Shown here: positions 1 through 6,284 of the stretch, piece after piece
Layout: each line of letters starts with the position of its first letter
How positions within the stretch are numbered: the first letter of the stretch is position 1
DNA from: Sphingomonas sp.
Lineage (GTDB): Bacteria > Pseudomonadota > Alphaproteobacteria > Sphingomonadales > Sphingomonadaceae
DNA length: 13,876 nucleotides
Reading direction: 5' to 3'
Assembly (NCBI GenBank): GCA_021154945.1
Contig: JAJNQF010000048.1
Coordinates: 1-13,876, forward strand
Notes under the pieces: model-generated
What the model saw: the letters and a program-made list of their open reading frames with translations, nothing else
Told to the model about the DNA's origin: nothing
Databases searched by the model: none
Program-made: the position numbers and the translations under genes

Positions 1-34
1 CCCCAACTGGGCCCCGGCCTTCGCCGGGGCGGTG
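1..34 (-). repeat. GC-rich extragenic palindrome, family 2, copy A
   Basis: A hairpin with perfect 8-base arms, GCCCCGGC at 11-18 and GCCGGGGC at 23-30, around a CTTC loop, preceded by the tag CCCCAACTGG. The same unit (read on the other strand as CCCCGGCGAAGGCCGGGG plus CCCAGTTGG) recurs at 9542-9572, 9612-9645 and 13829-13860. It begins 15 bases past the stop codon of the cell-wall hydrolase, so it may also act as a 3'-end structure for that transcript. It may extend beyond the window edge. Confidence 0.85.
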
Positions 35-45
35 CTGTGGGTGGG

Positions 46-1062
46 TCAGGTTTCGTCCGAGACGACCGCGTCGACGCTTTCACCGCCACCAAGCATCGCA
101 GAGGCCCGCCCACCGACATGAACCCGAACCCCCGAAACCAACCGCGTCTGCACGACCGCGGCACCCGCAATCGTCGAGCCGGAGCGCGGCACCCCCCGGT
201 GCACCGTCACCCCATGCGGCGTGTCTATCGGTGCCTCACTCAAGTCCGCAACGGCTTCCCGATTCCCATAATGTACCGAAACCCCGGCAACCTGTGCCGC
301 AACCGCCGCCACACTATTGCCGCCCGCCAGATCAAAACTCCGAATCCCAGGCTCAACCCCAGCATAAGCCTGCCGAAACGTCAGAGCCCGCTCCAGCGCC
401 CCCTGCCAGCGGTAAAACACATGCGCCCCAACCGTCGTGATCCGCGCAAGACTCGACGCCCACCACGGCAAAATGCTCGTCGTATGAAACGACGTCGCCG
501 CTCCGACAGGCGCGTACACGCTCCCGCTAAGCGCCGCCGCCGCAACCGCGCGCGCGCGATCCCAAGCCCCCAATTCCCGCGGCCGGTTCATCGAGCCATC
601 GCACGTAAAGCTGAACTGGCATCCCGTCCGCCGCTCCGCGCCCTGATACACGACTCCGCAGACGCTGTTCGGAAAGGCCCGGTCACGCACCCGGTTCAAC
701 ACGACCTGCGCCACCGCCCGCTGCCCTTCCACCGACTGCGACCGCGCTTCGTAATACACCGCCGCCGTCAGGCACTCCGCCGCCCGGCTGGCGTCATCAC
801 TAGAGTTCGAAGTCACAAAGGGCGGCGCAACGAATGGCGCCGTAACTGCAGACGGCATATCAGGCGCGGCCGTCGCGATCTTCGCCGAGATATCATCCGG
901 CACATGCAGTGCCATCCGCTCCAACAGAGCGCGAGAATTACGTTCGGGCTGAACCCGGGCGACCGCCGCAGGCCGCTCGGACGGCACGCAGGAGGTCGCC
1001 ATCACCAACGCGGGCAGACTGATCAGCGCATGCGGATAAAGGCCGAAACCCGACGTCTTCAT
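46..1062 (-). CDS. SleB-family cell-wall hydrolase, exported
   Basis: A 338-residue protein with a cell-wall hydrolase domain (SleB / Hydrolase_2 type) at about residues 95-220. The domain starts with AAECLTAAVYYEARSQS, where Glu105 in the YYEAR motif is the likely catalytic acid, and continues with the family-typical AVAQVVLNRVR, a Cys-rich stretch (Cys135, Cys148, Cys154) and SFHT (His193). Known members are lytic transglycosylases or related enzymes that cleave peptidoglycan. The N-terminus (residues 10-25) is hydrophobic and ends in MATSC, which could be a weak lipobox at Cys25, so the protein is probably exported and perhaps a lipoprotein. Residues 26-94 and about 225-338 are low-complexity or unassigned. 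The ATG at 1062 is directly preceded by a G run rather than a well-spaced Shine-Dalgarno, so the start is not certain. It lies downstream of a LytTR-type regulator on the same strand but is separated from it by a repeat. Confidence 0.85.
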   Translation of the reverse strand: MKTSGFGLYPHALISLPALVMATSCVPSERPAAVARVQPERNSRALLERMALHVPDDISAKIATAAPDMPSAVTAPFVAPPFVTSNSSDDASRAAECLTAAVYYEARSQSVEGQRAVAQVVLNRVRDRAFPNSVCGVVYQGAERRTGCQFSFTCDGSMNRPRELGAWDRARAVAAAALSGSVYAPVGAATSFHTTSILPWWASSLARITTVGAHVFYRWQGALERALTFRQAYAGVEPGIRSFDLAGGNSVAAVAAQVAGVSVHYGNREAVADLSEAPIDTPHGVTVHRGVPRSGSTIAGAAVVQTRLVSGVRVHVGGRASAMLGGGESVDAVVSDET

Positions 1063-1113
1063 CCCCCCGCTTTAGGCGAGGGGTTTTAGGGACTGGTTAA
1101 TGAGGGGCGCTCA

Positions 1114-1174
1114 ACACCCCTCCATCCTCCCCTGCAAGGGGAGGGGGCAGCCCGCAGGGCTGACGGAGGGGTGT
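1114..1174. repeat. Three-stem (Y-shaped) intergenic palindrome
   Basis: Perfect 10-base outer arms, ACACCCCTCC (1114-1123) and GGAGGGGTGT (1165-1174), enclose two perfect inner hairpins. One is CCTCCCCT / AGGGGAGG (1126-1133 with 1137-1144) and the other CAGCCC / GGGCTG (1148-1153 with 1157-1162). Both inner loops read GCA. The single strand can fold as a three-way junction. It sits in the non-coding gap between the response regulator and the cell-wall hydrolase. Similar GC-rich elements are, to my knowledge, common between genes of sphingomonads; no protein is encoded. Confidence 0.85.
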
Positions 1175-1179
1175 CACGC

Positions 1180-1237
1180 TATCGGGAGGGCGATACCCCT
1201 CCGCCTGGCTTCGCCATCCACCCCCCTTTTAGGGGAG
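1180..1237. repeat. Second, partial palindromic unit in inverted order
   Basis: Immediately after the three-stem unit comes a linker hairpin, TATCG (1180-1184) / CGATA (1191-1195). Then comes an ACCCCTCC arm (1195-1202), a TGGC-TTC-GCCA hairpin (1206-1216) and a CCCC-TTTTA-GGGG hairpin (1223-1235). This is the order of the neighbouring unit read in reverse, but the closing outer arm is missing. The last hairpin lies 13 bases beyond the stop codon of the response regulator and could form the 3' end of the two-component operon transcript. It lacks a convincing T-tract. Confidence 0.65.
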
Positions 1238-1247
1238 GATCAAAACC

Positions 1248-2045
1248 TCAGTGAACGAACCGCGCCACCACATCACGATACGACCGAGAAACCTTCACGC
1301 TCGCCCCGGAATTCAGCACCAGGAAGCATTCCCCATTGGTATGCGGCTTGACCTGCTTCACCAGATCCAAATTAACGATCGTCGACCGATGCACCCGCTG
1401 GAACCGCCGCGGATCGAGCCGCTTCTCCAGATCCTTCATCGTTTCGCGCAGGATCAGCGTATTATCGCCGGTATAGATGCACATATAATCGCCGGCCGCA
1501 TCGATCCGCTCGATCGTGTCGACGTCGACGCGGAAGATCTGCCCGCGATCCTTGATGTTGATGAGCTTCTCGAACCGGTTCGCCGACACGGCATCCCCGT
1601 CCGGCATGTCCGCCGCCGCATCGGGCGCGACGTCGGCCAGCACTTCGCGCAACCGATCGACTTCCTCGACGCCGCGCTTCTCCGACAAACGCTGCCGAAC
1701 CCGCTCTATCGTATCGGCCAGCCGTGATTCCTCGACCGGCTTCATCAGATAATCGACCGCCTGCGCCTCGAACGCGCGCAACGCATGGTCCGAATACGCC
1801 GTGACGAACACGAACAGCGGCGGTTCGACCTCCATCAGGCCCTGCACGACGGAGAACCCGTCGAACCCCGGCATCTGGATATCGAGGAAGACCAAGTCGG
1901 GCTTGTGCGTCTTGATCGCGCGAATCGCCTCGCGGCCGTTCGAGCATTTTTCGATGATCTCGACGTCTTCATGGGCCTGGAGTCGGAGTTCCAGCCCCTG
2001 GATCGCCAGCGGCTCGTCGTCGACGAGAATGGTACGGATGGTCAT
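1248..2045 (-). CDS. LytTR-family response regulator (LytR/AlgR type)
   Basis: A 265-residue two-component response regulator. Residues 1-120 form the receiver domain: acidic pair Asp9-Asp10, phosphoacceptor Asp55 in LVFLDIQMPG, Thr82 in VFVTAYS and Lys102 in YLMKPVE. Residues 121-158 are a charged, Ala/Asp-rich linker. Residues 160-262 form a LytTR DNA-binding domain with the typical VHRSTIVNLDLV segment (about 218-229). Such proteins bind direct repeats upstream of target genes, often for envelope, autolysis or exopolysaccharide functions. The start is fixed by the ATGA overlap with the kinase stop (2042-2045), implying translational coupling. The target genes are not visible; the cell-wall hydrolase downstream and the TonB receptor upstream are only candidates by position. 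Confidence 0.95.
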   Translation of the reverse strand: MTIRTILVDDEPLAIQGLELRLQAHEDVEIIEKCSNGREAIRAIKTHKPDLVFLDIQMPGFDGFSVVQGLMEVEPPLFVFVTAYSDHALRAFEAQAVDYLMKPVEESRLADTIERVRQRLSEKRGVEEVDRLREVLADVAPDAAADMPDGDAVSANRFEKLINIKDRGQIFRVDVDTIERIDAAGDYMCIYTGDNTLILRETMKDLEKRLDPRRFQRVHRSTIVNLDLVKQVKPHTNGECFLVLNSGASVKVSRSYRDVVARFVH

Positions 2046-3202
2046 GCGGCCTCTCTGTTCACGTCTTCCAGCTGATACGGGATCTCGATTTCCACCGAGA
2101 AGCCTCCAGCCGGCGTGGAGCGGGTTTCGAAACGGTGGTCGGGGCCATATGCCTGCACCAACCTGTCTCTAATATTAGCGAGCCCCACGCCGGTCGAATG
2201 GCTTGACCCGATCCGGCCCTCGATCAAGCCCGGACCGGTATCGGATACGGCGATCTGCACCCGTTCCCCGGCAAGACGCACTTCGACGTGGATATCGGCG
2301 CCTTCTTCCTGCGGGGTGACGGCGTATTTGATCGCGTTTTCGACGAGGGGTTGCAGCAGCAGCGACGGCAATCTCGCCCGTTCGGCGCGCGGATCGATGT
2401 CGAACTTCGGCCGCATCCGATCCTCGAAGCGCATCTTCTCGATCTCCAGATACAGCTTCAGCTGATCCACCTCCTGCGCGACGGTGACATGCGCGGTCGG
2501 TTCGTTGGCCAGGGTGTAGCGCAGGAACGACGACAGCCGTGACAACATCGCGTTCGCCCGCTCGGTCTGCTTGAGCAGCACCAGCGTCGAGATCGAGTTG
2601 AGCGTGTTGAACAGGAAATGCGGATTGAGCTGATAGCGCAGCATCGCCAGCTGCGCCGTGGACGCCTGGTTCTCCAGATGCTCCATCTGGTCGATCTGCG
2701 CCTCGACGATAAGGTAGAAATTGATCCCGAAATACAGCGCCGACCAGCCGAACAGCACGGTGAAGGTGACATACACCGACCCCAGCAACCGCGTCAGCGT
2801 CACCCCCGGCGTCGACGTCGCGATGAACGAGAAGGTGAAAGCGTCGAGCACCGCGTACAGGAACGTCGCCGCAGCGAGCGTCGCGATCGTCAGGAAAATC
2901 CCGACCAGCCGGTTCATCTGCCGATACTGGCCGTACATCGTCGAGAGCAGCAGCGTGATGCAGTATCCGACGATCGCCTCGACGATCACCGGGATCACCC
3001 CGTCGAGCGACAGCCCGTTCGAGATCGAGACGACCCCGCGCAGCAGCAGATACCCGCTCCACCCGACCGCCTGCAAAATCCAGAACGCGCGCGCCTTGTT
3101 CTCGAAGAACGGTCGCGCGGTGAAGGGCAGGCGCCGGGCCGAGTTCAGGGCGGACGAGTTGAGCGCGGACGAGCCGGGGGACGAGACGGAAGGGGTAGCC
3201 AT
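2042..3202 (-). CDS. LytS/AlgZ-type membrane sensor histidine kinase
   Basis: A 386-residue kinase partnered with the overlapping response regulator. Four hydrophobic segments suggest membrane helices at about residues 40-60, 68-90, 99-126 and 139-167, with no large periplasmic sensor domain. A short coiled-coil-like linker (170-188) leads to the His_kinase motif LRYQLNPHFLFNTLN, with phosphoacceptor His195. The ATPase domain follows: N box LLLQPLVENAIKYAV (Asn289), G1 box DTGPGL (321-326) and G2 box GVGLANI (338-344). This is the NPHFLFN class, not the classical HisKA class. An in-frame TAA lies five codons before the ATG at 3202, so the gene cannot extend further. The Shine-Dalgarno is poor. 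The signal it senses cannot be read from the sequence. Confidence 0.95.
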   Translation of the reverse strand: MATPSVSSPGSSALNSSALNSARRLPFTARPFFENKARAFWILQAVGWSGYLLLRGVVSISNGLSLDGVIPVIVEAIVGYCITLLLSTMYGQYRQMNRLVGIFLTIATLAAATFLYAVLDAFTFSFIATSTPGVTLTRLLGSVYVTFTVLFGWSALYFGINFYLIVEAQIDQMEHLENQASTAQLAMLRYQLNPHFLFNTLNSISTLVLLKQTERANAMLSRLSSFLRYTLANEPTAHVTVAQEVDQLKLYLEIEKMRFEDRMRPKFDIDPRAERARLPSLLLQPLVENAIKYAVTPQEEGADIHVEVRLAGERVQIAVSDTGPGLIEGRIGSSHSTGVGLANIRDRLVQAYGPDHRFETRSTPAGGFSVEIEIPYQLEDVNREAA

Positions 3203-3323
3203 TGGCCCGCGGTCTTACACGCCGCGACGGAGACACGCAAAAGCTGCGACGGTGCAAGGGGCGTAAGTTCGGAATGTGGCTTCCTACTGGTCCGGAGCCA
3301 AGACCAGAAAGAGCGCGCTAGAA

Positions 3324-3454
3324 CACCCCACCGGCCACCATCTTCCCCCCTCCCTGAAAGGGAGGGCCGGGGGTGGGTAGGCTTCCGCAAACCCCATCTC
3401 GCGTGGCTCAAGCGGGCCGAGCCGCCCCCTACCCCTTCCTTCCAGCGAAGGGAG
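3324..3454. repeat. Compound CT/GA-rich palindromic element
   Basis: It lies in the 378-base gap (3203-3580) upstream of the kinase gene. A CCCTCCCT / AGGGAGGG hairpin (3348-3355 with 3359-3366, loop GAA) is flanked by partly complementary CACCCC...CCGGCC and GGCCGGGGGTG. Then GGGTAGG (3375-3381) pairs with CCTACCC (3428-3434), enclosing a GGCTC / GAGCC stem (3405-3409 with 3419-3423). Finally CTTCCTTC (3435-3442) pairs with GAAGGGAG (3447-3454), with one G-U pair. The overall layout (pyrimidine-rich hairpin, enclosed middle, second hairpin) resembles the double unit at 1114-1237, but the sequence has diverged. The rest of this gap holds only the receptor terminator and a small CTGGTC / GACCAG hairpin (3287-3292 with 3302-3307). 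Confidence 0.6.
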
Positions 3455-3522
3455 AAGACCGGCCCGTCCCCGAATGCGCGGTCTGTCATCACCATCGACC
3501 GCCTCCGCCCCCGCTAAAGACG

Positions 3523-3560
3523 AAAAAGGCCGCCGCTCCTCGAGGGGAACGGCGGCCTTT
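3523..3560 (-). terminator. Rho-independent terminator of the TonB receptor gene
   Basis: Perfect 10-base arms, AAAGGCCGCC (3525-3534) and GGCGGCCTTT (3551-3560), enclose a 16-base loop that is itself partly self-complementary (CCTCGAGG). Read on the minus strand, the stem ends in TTTTT. It starts 21 bases after the receptor stop codon, the expected place for an intrinsic terminator. It should insulate the two-component operon from receptor transcription. Confidence 0.9.
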
Positions 3561-3580
3561 CAAGCTGCGGTATCGAAGGC

Positions 3581-6079
3581 TTAGAAGCCGACGAGGAGCG
3601 AAGCGCTGATCGCCCGCGGCGAACCGAAGTTCACATTGGTCGAGTTTGCGGTGGTCAGGCCGCCGGTGAACGAACCGATGTAGAACTCGTCGAACAGGTT
3701 CGTCAGGTTCAGCTGGATCGCGGTCTTCGGCAGGCCGAAGCTGGCGAGCGAGTAGCGGACGTCGAGATCGACCACCGTGTACCCACCGAACTTCTGCGTG
3801 TTGATGTCGTTCAGGAAGCGCGAGCCGGTGTACTTGACCTGGCCGCCGATATCCAGGTCGCCCAACGACCCCTGCAGGCGGCCGCCGTACATGAACTTCG
3901 GCGTGTTGCGCTCACGCTTGCCGGCCGTTGCGACCAGCGCCCCGGAACGCCCCGGAACGTCGTTCTCGATCTCCGAATGGATGTACGAACCGAACACATA
4001 GGCCAGGACCTGCGGGATCGGACGAACCGAAACGCTGCCGTCGATGCCGTACTTCTCGACCGCGCCGAGGTTGGTGTCGACCGAGCAGTCGCACTCGATG
4101 TTGTAAGCCGAAACGATGCGGTTCTGGTACTTCGAATACCAGCCGGTGATCGCCGCCTGGACGATGCTGCGCTGATACCGCAGGCTCAGGTCGAAGCTGT
4201 CCGAGGTTTCCGCCTCGGGCTGCGCCGCAGCGTTGTTCGCGGGAATGTACAGCGAGTTGTACAGCGTGTCGGTGCCGGGAACCGAAATGTTCTTGGCATA
4301 GTTGGCCGCGACGCTGGTCGTCGGGGTCAGGCGGAAGGTCGCGCCGACGTTCGGCAGGATCTTGTCATACTTGTACGTGCGCGACTGCGGCGGTGCGGAA
4401 CCCGACGCGGCGCCATTGGCGGCGATGACGTACGGGGCTCCAGCCTCGTAGGCCGCCGTCGAACCGCTCGAGATGCAGTCGACGAAACCGGCCGATGACG
4501 TGGTGTAGCAGTAGTTGTTCAGGTCGCGCTTGAAGAACGGGACGCGCGCGCCGAGCAGGACGGTCAGCTTCTCGTCGATGAACTGGCCGCGATACTCGCC
4601 GGCAGCCTGATGCAGCGTCGCGAACGACTTGCGGTTGCGCTTCTGGACCACCGCGCCGTTGGCGTCGACGATCGGATCGTTGACCGGGAACACGTCGAAC
4701 GGCTCGCCGCCGGCATCGATGAAGCCGAGTTCGCCGGTCTGGCGATGCTTGGCACGATCGAAGGTGTACGACAGGCGGACGCGGTTGAACGGGTTGAGCT
4801 CGTAGCTCAGGTTGGCGACCGCGGTGTAGCGGTCGGTCTTGGTCTGGCTCGGCGCGAGCACGGTGACGCGATCGAGCAGATCGCCGTCGCCGTTCAGGTC
4901 GCGACCCAGATTATAGGCGTTGCCGACGAAGCCGAAGCGCGGCGCAGCGACGGTACCGCCAGCAGCTTCGATACCGGTCACGGTGCCGCCGCCATTGGCT
5001 TTGGTCGTCTGGTAGGCGCCGTCGACCGAGAAGACGAGGCCTTCCGACAGTGTGTAGCGCGAGTTCAGACGGATGTTGCCCGTGTTCGACGGGTTGAAGC
5101 GGCGCTCGAACTGGGTGCCGCAAAGGTTGGTCGTGTCCGCGACGCCCGGGCGTGCAGCGGCGGTGTTGCATGGGTAGCCGCCGTTAACTGCGGTCGTGCC
5201 GATGTTGTAGAAGCGACGGCGCTTGTCGATGACGATATCGCCGTTCGGTGCGACCGATCCGGCTGCGGTCAGGGGCGAACCACCGAAGTTGTTGCGGTTG
5301 ACGTTGTAATGGCCGGCCAGCGAGATGAAGTCGCCGTTGCTGCCGATGTCCTGCGAAACCTTCGCGTTGAACTGCGACTTCTGCACGCCGCCATAGTTGG
5401 CAAAGGCGGGCTCGTTGTGCAGGTTCGACGCCGCGAACCACGCCTTGGTGCCGTGGCCGGTGATGTCGCCGGTCTGAATCAGGCCGAATACGCGCGTATA
5501 GGGGCGGTCGCCCGCACCCGGTGCGATGATGTTGCCGTACGACCCGGTCACCAGCGCGCCCATCGTGTCGCTGGTGGCGAGGGAGTTGATGTTGACGGTG
5601 CCGCCGACTGCCGATGCAGTGGGGCTGTCGACGTCGGTCGAACCCAGGTTGACGTTGACGTTCTCGATCAGCTCGCTGTCAAGTTGCTGGTTCGTGTAGA
5701 CGGCATAGTTGCCCGAATCGTTGAGCGGGACACCGTCGAACGTCTGCGAGATGCGGTCCGAACTGAAGCCGCGGATCGTGAACGAACCGCCCGACGAACC
5801 CCAGGGATCGTTGTTGGTGAAGCTGACACCGGGGACGAGGTTGAGAACTTCGTTGATCGACTGGCCGACGCGCTGGCGCTGGATCAGCTCGCTCGTGATC
5901 AGGACCTTCGCCTTGGGCGAGTCGGGGATCTCGACGCCGCCGACAGCCTTTTCCTTGGTGCCGCTGACGACGATTTCGCTCGATTCATCGAACGACTGTG
6001 AACCGGTAGACTGAGCGAAGGCCGCAGCCGGAATCATGAGCGCGGCGAATGCAACGCCGCAAGCAAGCATGGTACGCAT
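3581..6079 (-). CDS. TonB-dependent outer-membrane receptor
   Basis: An 832-residue TonB-dependent receptor that imports a scarce ligand (siderophore, sugar or similar) across the outer membrane using TonB energy. Residues 1-22 are a signal peptide with likely cleavage at AFA|QS. A TonB-box-like EIVVSG follows at 35-40. The plug domain spans about 55-170 (VLNLVPGVSF, FTIRGFSSDRI, FDGVPLN, SAVGGTVNI), and the rest is a beta-barrel ending in ASLLVGF with the expected terminal Phe. Cysteines occur in pairs likely to lie in surface loops: 304/320, 524/535 and 663/665. Residues 394-403 (DLNGDGDLLD) resemble a calcium-binding loop. The chosen start (6079) has AAGGGGA upstream on the minus strand, though 10-11 bases away; Met4 is a possible alternative. 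Length is normal for the family. The ligand cannot be assigned; plug and barrel are loosely like ferric-siderophore receptors. Confidence 0.95.
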   Translation of the reverse strand: MRTMLACGVAFAALMIPAAAFAQSTGSQSFDESSEIVVSGTKEKAVGGVEIPDSPKAKVLITSELIQRQRVGQSINEVLNLVPGVSFTNNDPWGSSGGSFTIRGFSSDRISQTFDGVPLNDSGNYAVYTNQQLDSELIENVNVNLGSTDVDSPTASAVGGTVNINSLATSDTMGALVTGSYGNIIAPGAGDRPYTRVFGLIQTGDITGHGTKAWFAASNLHNEPAFANYGGVQKSQFNAKVSQDIGSNGDFISLAGHYNVNRNNFGGSPLTAAGSVAPNGDIVIDKRRRFYNIGTTAVNGGYPCNTAAARPGVADTTNLCGTQFERRFNPSNTGNIRLNSRYTLSEGLVFSVDGAYQTTKANGGGTVTGIEAAGGTVAAPRFGFVGNAYNLGRDLNGDGDLLDRVTVLAPSQTKTDRYTAVANLSYELNPFNRVRLSYTFDRAKHRQTGELGFIDAGGEPFDVFPVNDPIVDANGAVVQKRNRKSFATLHQAAGEYRGQFIDEKLTVLLGARVPFFKRDLNNYCYTTSSAGFVDCISSGSTAAYEAGAPYVIAANGAASGSAPPQSRTYKYDKILPNVGATFRLTPTTSVAANYAKNISVPGTDTLYNSLYIPANNAAAQPEAETSDSFDLSLRYQRSIVQAAITGWYSKYQNRIVSAYNIECDCSVDTNLGAVEKYGIDGSVSVRPIPQVLAYVFGSYIHSEIENDVPGRSGALVATAGKRERNTPKFMYGGRLQGSLGDLDIGGQVKYTGSRFLNDINTQKFGGYTVVDLDVRYSLASFGLPKTAIQLNLTNLFDEFYIGSFTGGLTTANSTNVNFGSPRAISASLLVGF

Positions 6080-6168
6080 CTGAATAATGTCCCCTTAGAG
6101 CCCGTAGCTCTGAATGTCGGCTTTCCCACCGGACATCCGTGCCCCTGCACGCGGGATATTTCGGTTCT

Positions 6169-6196
6169 GTGACATTGGCGAGTCGGGAAGTGTCAC
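6169..6196. promoter_or_regulatory. Possible operator upstream of the TonB receptor
   Basis: An inverted repeat, GTGACA (6169-6174) and TGTCAC (6191-6196), separated by 16 bases, lies about 90-120 bases before the receptor start in the 205-base gap between ligA and the receptor. Spacing of two half-sites by roughly two helical turns fits a dimeric regulator. No matching regulator is identified and six-base arms can occur by chance. A clear -35/-10 pair was not found. Confidence 0.3.
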
Positions 6197-6221
6197 GAAC
6201 GAACTCCGTTTCGCTGCGTTG

Positions 6222-6240
6222 CAAAAAAGCCACGCAGTGG
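6222..6240 (-). terminator. Weak terminator-like structure after ligA
   Basis: On the minus strand CCAC-TGC-GTGG is followed by C and six Ts, 45 bases after the ligA stop. The stem is only four base pairs. An alternative fold pairs GCGTGGC with GCAACGC around the T run, with one mismatch. It would separate ligA from the receptor gene, which has its own long leader. Confidence 0.3.
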
Positions 6241-6284
6241 AACCGTTTCGGCCGCGATGGAACCAAAGGCGATTGGACCCTGCT

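Noticed and set aside
37..1089. A 350-codon plus-strand open reading frame opposite the cell-wall hydrolase
   Set aside because: Its product is Arg/Pro/His-rich with no domain, and it lies antisense to a gene with a clear SleB domain. Long antisense frames are expected at this GC content.
1100..1351. An 83-codon frame across the palindromic repeat
   Set aside because: It is made of repeat sequence and the antisense of the response regulator 3' end, with no coding character.
3203..3260. Inverted CTTAC...GTAAG sequence before the kinase as an autoregulatory site
   Set aside because: The arms match only with a two-base insertion and do not resemble the direct repeats bound by LytTR domains.
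4610..6001. A 463-codon plus-strand frame opposite the TonB receptor
   Set aside because: Low-complexity Val/Ala/Arg/Asp product without a recognisable domain, fully antisense to the receptor.
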